A stretch of 11,618 nucleotides of DNA, taken from Paracoccaceae bacterium. Lineage in GTDB: Bacteria > Pseudomonadota > Alphaproteobacteria > Rhodobacterales > Rhodobacteraceae. The position numbers and the translations under genes were made by a program. Positions 1 to 6,940 of the stretch are shown piece by piece. The stretch covers positions 1 through 11,618 of the forward strand of contig JAAEZW010000037.1 of the NCBI GenBank assembly GCA_018222665.1, written 5' to 3'. The notes under the pieces are model-generated. The model had not been told where the DNA came from. It worked only from the letters and a program-made list of their open reading frames with translations, and searched no databases. Each line of letters starts with the position of its first letter. Position 1 is the first letter of the stretch.

Positions 1-712
1 CATAGGCGACATCGCCTTCGTCTTGGGTGGCGGGAAACACCTCAAACACAGTTTCTTTTAGATCCATCAGAGCCACATCGCGTTTTGAGGACATCAAGCG
101 CCCAAGGGTCACGTTCCCAATCGGGCGCATCCGCGGATCAACCAACACAATGTGATAAAATTGATCTGGCAGGCCCTGTTGGCGGCGCATAAAATCAATC
201 GCCTGCCCCACGGTCCAATGTTCAGGCGCCTTGACAACTTCGCGCTGCATCAAACGACCCGCAGAGTATTCGGGGAATTGCAGCGCCTGTTCAACCGCGA
301 CCCGATCGCTGTCATCAAGTGCGTCCAGGATTTGCGTTTGTTGTTCTTCCTCCAAGTCTTCCAGAAGGTCGACAACATCGTCACTGTCCAGATCACGAAC
401 CGCCTCGGCCAGCACCTCTGGTTTTAGATAAGATATGACCTCTTCCCGAAGGGTGTCATCCAATTCCGAAAGAACATCACCGTCAAAATCACGGTCATAA
501 AGCAGGATCAAACGCCGACGATCATATAGACCGATTTGTTCCAAAAGGTCGGCAATATCGGCGGGGTGCATATCCTCAAACAGGGTCAGAAGCGCTTCGC
601 GATCCTCGCGATCAACGGCAAAGAGAACCGCCGACACATCGCGCCGAGAAAGAGAGTAATCAACAACGTCCGCGTCCATGTCACCCTCTGGTGTTAATGT
701 GCGATCATCCAT
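1..712 (-). CDS. mgtE: Magnesium transporter MgtE, N-terminal part (cut by window edge)
   Basis: Encodes the cytoplasmic N-terminal part of an MgtE-family Mg2+ channel/transporter of the inner membrane. I translated the minus strand from ATG at 712 and it stays open for 237 codons to the left edge, so the rest of the CBS region and the membrane domain lie outside the window. Residues about 25-150 form the helical MgtE N domain, with the typical MHPADIADLLE at 48-58. FPEYSAGRLM at 146-155 is the family's hallmark linker into the CBS pair, and the first CBS domain begins about residue 158. In characterised MgtE the N and CBS domains sense Mg2+ and gate the pore. A strong Shine-Dalgarno AGGAGG lies 6 nt before the ATG. 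The gene is divergent from guaD across 135 bp. Family assignment is firm; the metal specificity is family knowledge. Confidence 0.93.
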   Translation of the reverse strand, partial: MDDRTLTPEGDMDADVVDYSLSRRDVSAVLFAVDREDREALLTLFEDMHPADIADLLEQIGLYDRRRLILLYDRDFDGDVLSELDDTLREEVISYLKPEVLAEAVRDLDSDDVVDLLEDLEEEQQTQILDALDDSDRVAVEQALQFPEYSAGRLMQREVVKAPEHWTVGQAIDFMRRQQGLPDQFYHIVLVDPRMRPIGNVTLGRLMSSKRDVALMDLKETVFEVFPATQDEGDVAY

Positions 713-847
713 TTTTTCCTCCTTTCTGTTGCGATCACCTTATTGCTATTCCAATAGGTGTTACAATCCAAAAACCGCTAGTGCTATCCCAATGTTGGCG
801 CGATATACTGTAGTCCTAAGTGGCGCAAGGTGGATTAAGGTGACGAC
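713..847. promoter_or_regulatory. Divergent mgtE/guaD intergenic region with repeated TGCTATYCCAAT
   Basis: This 135-bp spacer must hold the promoters of both divergent genes. On the plus strand a good -10 box TATACT lies at 804-809, but no -35 box sits at the right distance (782-787 reads TGCTAT). A 12-bp direct repeat occurs at 744-755 (TGCTATTCCAAT) and 782-793 (TGCTATCCCAAT), one mismatch, starts 38 bp apart. The second copy covers the expected -35 position of guaD. The first copy lies within a small palindrome, CTATT and AATAG around CC (746-757). A weak -35 with a repeated element suggests a regulated promoter; the regulator is unknown. No purine riboswitch-like fold was recognised. Confidence 0.4.
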
Positions 848-2137
848 ATGAACGATCGGAAAATTATTAAGGGGCGAGTCCTGTCATTTTCGGATAATCC
901 CTTTAACCATTACTTTAATTTCGAATTATTATCTATTGATATTAAATGTATTTATGTAAAAAATGGACAAATTGAGTTTATTGATGACACACCCGATCTA
1001 AACCCAGAATACGAAAATGCCGAACGCATCGATCACGGCGATTATGTGATTATGGCGGGGTTTGTTGACGCCCATGTCCATTATCCACAAACCGCCATTA
1101 TCGCCAGCTGGGGCAAACGCCTGATTGATTGGTTAAACACCTATACTTTCCCCGAGGAAATGCGGTTTGGCGACGCCGAATATGCTGCAGAAATTGCAGG
1201 GCGTTATATTGAATTTGCCCTGCGCAATGGCACGACAAGCATGGCCAGCTATTGCACAATTCACCCCGAAAGCGTTGAAGCCTTTTTCACCGCAGCTGCG
1301 GATCGCAATATGTGCGTTGCTGCGGGAAAAACCTGTATGGATCGTAATGCGCCCGTTGGTCTGCGCGATACTGCAAAATCCGCCTATGATGACAGCAAGG
1401 CGTTGATTGAACGCTGGCAGGGTCATGGACGCGCGCACTATGCAATCACGCCGCGGTTTTCCCCCACATCAACGCCCGAACAGTTAGAAGCCCTTGGGGC
1501 GCTGTGGTCGGAGCATCCAGAGTGTTTGATGCAAACGCACCTATCCGAACAAACTGATGAGATCGTTTGGGTGCGCGAGCTATTCCCCGACGCGCGCGAT
1601 TATCTGGATACATATGAAACCTTTGGCCTGCTGGGCGAACGCGGGCTTTATGGGCACGCGATCCACCTAGAGCCGCGCGAGATGGACCGACTGGCCGAGG
1701 TTGGAGCATCTGTTGCGCATTGCCCCACATCAAACACCTTCATTGGCTCTGGGTTGTTTAACACGGCAGGTATGATGGCGCGTGGGATTAATCCGGGCCT
1801 TGCCACCGATACAGGGGGCGGATCAAGCTTTTCCATGCTAAGCACGATGGCGGCGGCCTATGAAATCGCGCAATTGCGTGGTGTGGCACTGCATCCCGCG
1901 CAATTATTATGGTTGGCAACCTGCGGATCTGCACGTGCCCTGTATTTGGATGATCAAATTGGTAATATCGCACCGGGTATGGCCGCGGATATGGTGGTGT
2001 TGAATTTGGCCTCAACACCCGAAATTGCACAGCGCAGCGCGCGCGCCGAGGATGTTTGGGAGGAAATATTCCCCACCATAATGATGGGCGATGACCGCGC
2101 AATTGCCGCAACCTATGTGGCAGGACAAAAGGTTTAG
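848..2137 (+). CDS. guaD: Guanine deaminase
   Basis: Deaminates guanine to xanthine plus ammonia (EC 3.5.4.3), a purine catabolism and salvage step in the cytoplasm. The 429-residue protein is an amidohydrolase-superfamily TIM barrel. Metal ligands visible are the HxH at His76/His78 in DAHVHYP, His231 in QTHLSE, His270 in YGHAIH and Asp321 in ATDTGGG. The segments HVHYPQTAIIASWGKRLIDW, MDRNAP, HYAITPRFSPTSTPEQLEA and PTSNTFIGSGLF are diagnostic of guanine deaminase rather than other amidohydrolases. The ATG at 848 follows AAGGTG with 5-nt spacing. Length is normal for the family. The stretch 901-960 (codons about 19-38) is only about 17% GC (10 of 60 bases) and encodes part of the N-terminal beta-sandwich, unlike the rest of the gene. 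It ends 6 bp from the convergent 8-oxoguanine deaminase gene, with no terminator visible between them. Confidence 0.95.
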   Translation: MNDRKIIKGRVLSFSDNPFNHYFNFELLSIDIKCIYVKNGQIEFIDDTPDLNPEYENAERIDHGDYVIMAGFVDAHVHYPQTAIIASWGKRLIDWLNTYTFPEEMRFGDAEYAAEIAGRYIEFALRNGTTSMASYCTIHPESVEAFFTAAADRNMCVAAGKTCMDRNAPVGLRDTAKSAYDDSKALIERWQGHGRAHYAITPRFSPTSTPEQLEALGALWSEHPECLMQTHLSEQTDEIVWVRELFPDARDYLDTYETFGLLGERGLYGHAIHLEPREMDRLAEVGASVAHCPTSNTFIGSGLFNTAGMMARGINPGLATDTGGGSSFSMLSTMAAAYEIAQLRGVALHPAQLLWLATCGSARALYLDDQIGNIAPGMAADMVVLNLASTPEIAQRSARAEDVWEEIFPTIMMGDDRAIAATYVAGQKV

Positions 2138-2143
2138 GGGCGC

Positions 2144-3487
2144 CTAGCCCGCCAATTTCAAAGCAAGCCTATTCTGCGTCTCAATCAGTTTTGGCAGATC
2201 AAGTGTTGCAATATGCCAATCACGCACAATCTGCCGCCCCTCAACGAACAGGTGGCGCACCTTATTGGGGCCCGCAATCACCAATGCGGCGAGATCCCAA
2301 CTTCCCGCACTTTCGATACCATTGATATCCCAAATCGCGATATCGGCACGCTTGCCCACTGCGATGCGCCCACATTCAGGACGGCCCAAAACATCCGCAC
2401 CGCCGCGTGTTGCAATTTCCAATGCCTCACGCGCACTCATTGCATCAGCACCATTTTGCACACGCTGTAGCAACATGGTTTGACGCGCTTCATCCATTAG
2501 GTTCGCGATATCATTACTGGCCGATCCATCGACGCCCAGACCCACTTTTACGCCCTGATCACGCATGGCACGTATGGGCGCAATACCCGATCCAAGACGG
2601 CAGTTTGAACAGGGGCAATGCGCAACACCTGTGCCAGATTTTGAAAATAAATCAATCTCTTGTCCATTCAACCTAACGCAATGCGCATGCCATACATCAT
2701 CACCCGTCCACCCTAAATCTTCTGCATATTGGCCGGGGCGACATCCGAATTTTTCCAATGAATAGGCTATATCTTCGTCATTTTCTGCCAAATGTGTGTG
2801 CAAAAACACGGATTTATCCCGTGCCAACAGGGCTGCATCACGCATCAATTCGCGACTGACCGAAAATGGAGAACAGGGTGCCACACCCACGCGTACCATT
2901 GACGATTCAGATGCATCATGAAATAGATCTATTACGCGAATACAATCACTTAGAATGTTATCCTCATCCTCAACCAGATGATCGGGTGGCAACCCTCCAT
3001 CACTTTCCCCAATGCTCATCGCGCCCCGCGTTGGAAAAAACCGCAATCCAACCTCTGCTGCACCTTCGATCGTGTCATCAAGGCGTGCGCCGTTGGGGAA
3101 CAGGTACAAATGATCCGAACTCATCGTGCAGCCAGACAGGGCAAGTTCACTCAGCCCCAGCATCGTGGAAATTCGCATCTCTTCTGGACCAAAGCCCGCC
3201 CAAATCGGATAAAGGGTTTGTAACCACCCAAACAGCAACGCGTCCTGCCCCCCCGGCACGGCGCGCGTCAGCGATTGATAAAGGTGGTGATGCGTGTTGA
3301 TCAAACCGGGGGTCACAACCGCATTTTGAGCGTCAACGATTTCTGCCCCTGCCGGGACGGAAAGGTTTTCGCCAATCCCCGCAATAACGCCATCACGCAA
3401 TAGAATATCATGTCCGTTCAATTCACGCCGCGTGTCATCCATGGTCAGGATTGTGTGGGCGTTTTTGATGATCCATGTTTTGGTCAT
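2144..3487 (-). CDS. 8-oxoguanine deaminase-family amidohydrolase
   Basis: Probably converts 8-oxoguanine to urate and ammonia (EC 3.5.4.32), clearing an oxidised purine base; the same group is often annotated as a hydroxyatrazine-type aminohydrolase. The 447-residue protein has the amidohydrolase metal site: His66/His68 in NTHHHLYQS, His232 in HTHLAEN, His269 in WHAHC and Asp320 in GLGVDGSASND. HCPCSNCRLGSGIAP (290-304) is characteristic of this subgroup. The ATG at 3487 was chosen because its ATGA overlaps the stop of the upstream phosphatase gene, GAGGTGA precedes it, and the homologous N-terminus starts here; a further 34 in-frame residues upstream lie wholly inside the phosphatase gene in another frame. 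Substrate is inferred from family resemblance; isoguanine or a related purine cannot be excluded. Confidence 0.85.
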   Translation of the reverse strand: MTKTWIIKNAHTILTMDDTRRELNGHDILLRDGVIAGIGENLSVPAGAEIVDAQNAVVTPGLINTHHHLYQSLTRAVPGGQDALLFGWLQTLYPIWAGFGPEEMRISTMLGLSELALSGCTMSSDHLYLFPNGARLDDTIEGAAEVGLRFFPTRGAMSIGESDGGLPPDHLVEDEDNILSDCIRVIDLFHDASESSMVRVGVAPCSPFSVSRELMRDAALLARDKSVFLHTHLAENDEDIAYSLEKFGCRPGQYAEDLGWTGDDVWHAHCVRLNGQEIDLFSKSGTGVAHCPCSNCRLGSGIAPIRAMRDQGVKVGLGVDGSASNDIANLMDEARQTMLLQRVQNGADAMSAREALEIATRGGADVLGRPECGRIAVGKRADIAIWDINGIESAGSWDLAALVIAGPNKVRHLFVEGRQIVRDWHIATLDLPKLIETQNRLALKLAG

Positions 3488-4290
3488 TCTTGGGTCACCT
3501 CTTTCAATATGGACATCGCCTCTGCGTGCAATTCGGGCGTTGCAGCGGCCACAACGCGTCCCCCCATATGCGCCGCACCCCCTGTCCAATCGGTAACAAC
3601 ACCGCCTGCGGCTTGGATCACGGCGATGGGGGCCTGAATGTCATAGGCGTTCAACCCCGCCTCAATCACCAAATCAATTTGCCCCGCCGCCAACAAGGCA
3701 TAGGCATAACAATCCATTCCATATCGCGTCAGGCGCGTACGCTCTGCCACTGCTTGAAATGCGCGTGCCTCAATTGCGCTGCCAACCTCGGGGAAGGTTG
3801 TGAAAATCGTCGCATCAGATAGGGATTTGGTGTCACGTACCTGCAACGCGCCGTTGCCATGGGGCCCTGACATCTGCGCAAATCCCAATCCGCCCCAAAA
3901 CCGTTCGCCGATGTAGGGTTGATCAATCATTCCAAAAACGGGCCCATGATCAATCTGTTCCAATGCGATCAAAACACCCCATGTTGGTGTTCCACTGATA
4001 AACCCGCGCGTGCCATCAATGGGGTCTAACACCCAACGGTATCCGCTTTGCCCCGCAATTTCGCCGAATTCCTCGCCCAAAATACCATCCTCTGGCCGCG
4101 CATTGGTAAGGATCTGGCGCATCGCTTTTTCGGCGGCGCAATCTGCTTCGGTAACGGGGTCAAATCCAGATGCCAGTTTATTGTCCGCAACCAAATCGTA
4201 CCGGCGGAAATAGGGCAAAATCACTGTGCGTGCGGCGTCTGCCATGGCATGTGCGGTATTCAAAATGTGATCGGGTGAGAGATTGGGCAT
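3484..4290 (-). CDS. hisN: Histidinol-phosphatase (HisN-type), inositol monophosphatase family
   Basis: A Mg2+-dependent phosphatase of the inositol monophosphatase superfamily, 268 residues, cytoplasmic. The metal site is intact: DPVTEAD at 44-50, GEEFG at 72-76, DPIDGTRGFISG at 89-100 and Asp217 in NAYDIQAPI. The phrase DPIDGTRGFISG followed by TPTWGVLIAL fits the alphaproteobacterial HisN group, which hydrolyses histidinol phosphate in histidine synthesis (EC 3.1.3.15). The ATG at 4290 has GAAGG 7 nt upstream; a TTG at 4308 would add six residues but lies in the hairpin next to the Shine-Dalgarno and is less likely. Its stop overlaps the ATG of the 8-oxoguanine deaminase gene (ATGA), implying coupled translation. 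No other his gene is nearby, so a different sugar or nucleoside phosphate substrate remains possible. Confidence 0.82.
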   Translation of the reverse strand: MPNLSPDHILNTAHAMADAARTVILPYFRRYDLVADNKLASGFDPVTEADCAAEKAMRQILTNARPEDGILGEEFGEIAGQSGYRWVLDPIDGTRGFISGTPTWGVLIALEQIDHGPVFGMIDQPYIGERFWGGLGFAQMSGPHGNGALQVRDTKSLSDATIFTTFPEVGSAIEARAFQAVAERTRLTRYGMDCYAYALLAAGQIDLVIEAGLNAYDIQAPIAVIQAAGGVVTDWTGGAAHMGGRVVAAATPELHAEAMSILKEVTQE

Positions 4291-4302
4291 AAAGGGGCCT
4301 TC

Positions 4303-4325
4303 GCGCAAAAGTATGCCTTTTGCGC
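4303..4325 (-). promoter_or_regulatory. Leader hairpin abutting the hisN Shine-Dalgarno
   Basis: On the minus strand a perfect 9-bp stem, GCGCAAAAG pairing with CTTTTGCGC around a 5-nt loop (GCATA), ends at 4303. The GAAGG Shine-Dalgarno of hisN starts at the very next base. No T-run follows on either strand, so it is not an intrinsic terminator. It lies in the 56-bp gap between the xre stop and the hisN start. Its position suggests an effect on translation or on mRNA processing between the two genes; this is inference. Confidence 0.5.
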
Positions 4326-4346
4326 TAGACCAAAGGCGCGCTCAAA

Positions 4347-4715
4347 TCAAGAGACGTCGCTTAGAACGCGGGCCAAATCAAACAGACGGCGGCGTTGATT
4401 TTCAGGGATCGCATAGTAAGAACGCAGCAGCTCCAGTGCCTCTTTATCAGATAGGACATCTGATGGTGCCACACCTGGTTCCACCTGCGTCTCATCCCCT
4501 TCGATACCTTCAAAAAAGAATGAAATATCAACCTGAAGCGATTTTGAGATGTCCCACAAACGCGATGCGCTTACGCGGTTTGCGCCCGTTTCATATTTTT
4601 GGATTTGCTGAAATTTAATTCCAACTTGATCCGCAAGTTGTTGTTGGGTCATACCAACCAACCATCTGCGATGTCGAATGCGTTTTCCCACGTGTTGATC
4701 GACGGGATGTGCCAT
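4347..4715 (-). CDS. XRE-family helix-turn-helix transcriptional regulator
   Basis: A 122-residue DNA-binding regulator. Residues about 11-66 form the Cro/CI-type helix-turn-helix, with MTQQQLADQVGIKFQQIQKYE (22-42) covering the recognition helix region and the conserved continuation TGANRVSASRLWDISKSL. The tail (about 87-122, SDKEALELLRSYYAIPENQR and onward) is an alpha-helical segment typical of the short XRE regulators common in Rhodobacteraceae. The ATG at 4715 has AAAGGAA with good spacing; an upstream TTG at 4763 is unsupported. It is the first gene of a possible minus-strand unit with hisN and the 8-oxoguanine deaminase, 56 bp ahead of hisN. What it regulates is unknown: purine genes are suggested only by neighbourhood, and this family is often housekeeping. 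Confidence 0.9.
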   Translation of the reverse strand: MAHPVDQHVGKRIRHRRWLVGMTQQQLADQVGIKFQQIQKYETGANRVSASRLWDISKSLQVDISFFFEGIEGDETQVEPGVAPSDVLSDKEALELLRSYYAIPENQRRRLFDLARVLSDVS

Positions 4716-5018
4716 GTTGTATTCCTTTGCCTTAGCATGCCGTTCTATCCCTGAACGACACAAACCTGATCGATTTGAGAATCAATCAAAAGCGCATGAC
4801 CACATCCTAAGCATGCAACCCTAGAGTATCATCGCATTTCAAGCTTTGGGAAGGACGAATTCTCATAAAAAGAATACTCAAAAGGATAGGTACAATCTAA
4901 ACGTGCAGTCAAACGACAGGGTAATTCACGCGTCATTTTCCCGAGCCCCAATTTGCCCCTTTGCGTTTGACAACATTCGGGCGGCCCGATTAGGTGAAGA
5001 AAAAAGTTAGGAGCCGAT
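4716..5018. promoter_or_regulatory. Divergent xre/quinone oxidoreductase intergenic region
   Basis: This 303-bp non-coding spacer carries the promoters of two divergent genes. For the plus-strand oxidoreductase a TTGACA lies at 4967-4972, but the matching -10 is weak (GATTAG at 4988-4993, short spacing). AGGAG at 5009-5013 is its Shine-Dalgarno. Toward xre I found no convincing -35/-10 pair. Small inverted repeats are present: GATT and AATC around TGAG near 4774-4785, ATTCT and AGAAT near 4859-4875, and GAGTAT and ATACTC about 50 bp apart. None is strong enough to name a site. No small gene with convincing coding character is seen. Confidence 0.35.
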
Positions 5019-5993
5019 ATGAAAGCGCTGCAGGTGCATGCATTTGATGCCCCCATTCAAATGACAAACGTGGATATTCCTGAACCATCACAGGGACAAA
5101 TACGGTTAAAAATCGCGGCCTGCGGTTTGAATTTTGCAGATTTGCTGATGCAAAAAGGGACCTATCAGGACACGCCTGAGCTGCCATTCACCCTAGGCAT
5201 GGAAGTGGCAGGGATTGTGGACGCCATCGGCCCTGACACGGATGCCTCTGCTGTTGGATCACGCGTTGCCGTTTTTGGCGGCCAAGGCGGATTGGCAGAA
5301 TTTGGATGTTTTGACGTTGATCGCATGATCACCCTGCCCGACAGCATGCCGTTTTTGGATGCCGCGGCACTACAGATTGCCTATGGGACATCCCATGTCG
5401 CATTGGATTATCGTGCGGGTTTGCAGGCGGGTGAAACACTTTTGGTGCTGGGTGCCGCCGGCGGTGTGGGATTAACGGCGGTAGAATTGGGCAAATTAAT
5501 GGGGGCCCGGGTGATCGCCGTGGCCCGTGGCGCGGACAAATGTGCCATTGCTGCGCATGCAGGCGCAGATCATGTGATAAATGCAACAAATGCGGATTTA
5601 CGTGCCGAACTAAAGGCATTGGGCGGTGTTGATGTGGTTTATGACCCTGTGGGGGGCGATCAATTCAAAGCCGCCTTTCGCGCCTGCAACCCCGAAGCAC
5701 GCATTTTAACCATCGGATTTGCAAGCGGTGATGTTCCACAAATTGCCGCCAACCACCTATTGGTCAAAAACATCGCGGTTTTGGGATTTTATTGGGGCGG
5801 TTATCTAGCGTTCAAACCGCAGGTCGTGCGTGACAGTTTGGCCCAATTGGTTAAGTGGTATAGTGAGGGTGCCTTGCGCCCACATATCAGCCATTTGTTG
5901 CCTTTTGAACAGGCAGAGTATGGGATTGATTTGCTGCGTACGCGGAAATCAACGGGCAAGGTTGTGATCAATGTTGATCCGGCCCTGACATAA
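5019..5993 (+). CDS. NADPH:quinone oxidoreductase family protein (zinc-independent MDR)
   Basis: A 324-residue medium-chain dehydrogenase/reductase of the quinone oxidoreductase type, probably a cytoplasmic NADPH-dependent reductase of quinones or enones. The N-terminal GroES-like catalytic domain covers about 1-120, with GLNFADLLMQKGTY (36-49) and LGMEVAGIV (59-67) as family landmarks. The Rossmann domain follows, with the nucleotide loop LGAAGGVGLTAVELGK (144-159) and DVVYDPVGG later. The structural-zinc cysteine cluster of alcohol dehydrogenases is absent, as expected for this branch. The ATG at 5019 is preceded by AGGAG at 5 nt. It stands alone on its strand between xre and the membrane-protein gene. 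The exact substrate cannot be told from sequence; an acyl-CoA or enone reductase role is an alternative. Confidence 0.9.
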   Translation: MKALQVHAFDAPIQMTNVDIPEPSQGQIRLKIAACGLNFADLLMQKGTYQDTPELPFTLGMEVAGIVDAIGPDTDASAVGSRVAVFGGQGGLAEFGCFDVDRMITLPDSMPFLDAAALQIAYGTSHVALDYRAGLQAGETLLVLGAAGGVGLTAVELGKLMGARVIAVARGADKCAIAAHAGADHVINATNADLRAELKALGGVDVVYDPVGGDQFKAAFRACNPEARILTIGFASGDVPQIAANHLLVKNIAVLGFYWGGYLAFKPQVVRDSLAQLVKWYSEGALRPHISHLLPFEQAEYGIDLLRTRKSTGKVVINVDPALT

Positions 5994-6030
5994 TTCACAA
6001 AAGTTTCAGAAAGTTTCTTTTGGAAAAATC

Positions 6031-6066
6031 TTGAAATAACTGCGGAAAATAACGATATTTGCCGCA
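6031..6066 (+). promoter_or_regulatory. Promoter of the BAX inhibitor-1 gene overlapped by a palindrome
   Basis: A sigma-70-like pair TTGAAA (6031-6036) and GATATT (6054-6059) is separated by exactly 17 bp, ahead of the ATG at 6109. A near-perfect inverted repeat spans 6041-6066: TGCGGAAAATA pairs with TATTTGCCGCA around ACGA, with one mismatch in eleven. The right arm contains the -10 box, which is where a repressor operator is often found. Alternatively the start site lies further on and the palindrome is only partly transcribed. Confidence 0.45.
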
Positions 6067-6108
6067 GGATCGATGGTTACCAGCCATTCGGCAATTGGAG
6101 GTACTATA

Positions 6109-6885
6109 ATGGCAGACAATTACACAATGCGTTCCGCAATGGGCGCACGTGCCGCACAGATCGACGAAGGTCTGCGCGCACATATGAACAAAGTTTACGG
6201 CACGATGTCCGTTGGCATGCTGATCACAGCATTGGCCGCATGGGCAATTGCGGGCCTTGCAGTGACAACTGACCCTGCAAACGCAGTGGGCCAGATGCAA
6301 AATGGCACAATGCTAACCGCATTGGGTACGGCGATTTACACATCTGCGCTGCGTTGGGTGATCATGCTGGCCCCATTGGGGATGGTATTCGCCTTTGGTG
6401 CGGTCGCAAACCGCACAAGCGCAGCAGGCGCGCAGTTGTTCTTCTATGCATTTGCTGGATTGATGGGCCTATCGCTTAGCTCAATCTTTATTTTCTACAC
6501 CACATTCTCGATCATTCAGACATTCCTTGTGACTGCGATCGCGTTTGCGGGCCTATCGCTTTGGGGCTACACAACGAAGAAAGATATCAGCGGTTGGGGG
6601 TCCTTCCTAATAATGGGTGTGATCGGCATCTTGGTTGCATCAATCATCAACATCTTCCTTGGATCACCTGCGATCGCATTTGCGGTGTCCATCTTGGGTG
6701 TGCTGATCTTCGCAGGCCTAACTGCTTATGACACGCAGAACATCAAAAACACTTATATCGCCCATGCGCATCATGGCGATCAAGATTGGTTGGACAAATC
6801 TGCAATCCACGGTGCGTTGCAACTGTATCTGGATTTCATCAACCTATTTATGTTCTTGCTACAATTCATGGGCAACCGCGAATAA
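6109..6885 (+). CDS. BAX inhibitor-1/YccA family inner membrane protein
   Basis: A 258-residue polytopic membrane protein of the UPF0005/BAX inhibitor-1 family, with about seven membrane segments beginning near residue 33 and regularly spaced to the C-terminus. Signature stretches are FAGLTAYDTQNIK (201-213) and GALQLYLDFINLF (235-247); Asp208 and Asp242 match the aspartate pair that forms the pH sensor in the Bacillus homologue YetJ, a Ca2+-leak channel. In E. coli, YccA modulates the FtsH protease. The physiological role here is unknown. The ATG at 6109 was chosen because GGAGG lies at 6097-6101 with good spacing and the family starts with a short charged tail; an ATG at 6073 lacks support. 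It is monocistronic, bounded by its own promoter and an intrinsic terminator. Confidence 0.93.
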   Translation: MADNYTMRSAMGARAAQIDEGLRAHMNKVYGTMSVGMLITALAAWAIAGLAVTTDPANAVGQMQNGTMLTALGTAIYTSALRWVIMLAPLGMVFAFGAVANRTSAAGAQLFFYAFAGLMGLSLSSIFIFYTTFSIIQTFLVTAIAFAGLSLWGYTTKKDISGWGSFLIMGVIGILVASIINIFLGSPAIAFAVSILGVLIFAGLTAYDTQNIKNTYIAHAHHGDQDWLDKSAIHGALQLYLDFINLFMFLLQFMGNRE

Positions 6886-6907
6886 GCTTGGCACATACCG
6901 ATAAAGT

Positions 6908-6940
6908 AGGGGTCCGATTTTTCGGTCCCCTTTTTTTATT
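6908..6940 (+). terminator. Intrinsic terminator of the BAX inhibitor-1 gene
   Basis: AGGGGTCCGA (6908-6917) pairs with TCGGTCCCCT (6922-6931) around a TTTT loop, with one T-T mismatch. A run of seven T (6931-6937) follows. It begins 22 nt after the stop codon and acts on the plus strand. Confidence 0.88.

Noticed and set aside
713..847. A purine riboswitch before guaD
   Set aside because: No three-way junction fold or conserved core bases could be recognised, and the spacer is too short once the promoter is placed.
2866..3300. A 144-codon plus-strand open frame opposite the 8-oxoguanine deaminase
   Set aside because: It lies opposite a clearly coding gene and has no recognisable protein character or ribosome binding site.
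3488..3589. A 34-residue N-terminal extension of the 8-oxoguanine deaminase
   Set aside because: It lies inside the phosphatase gene in another frame, has no supported start, and the family begins at the ATG at 3487.
5998..6022. An intrinsic terminator after the quinone oxidoreductase gene
   Set aside because: CAAAAG and CTTTTG pair over a 13-nt loop, but the stem is AT-rich, weak and not followed by a T-run.
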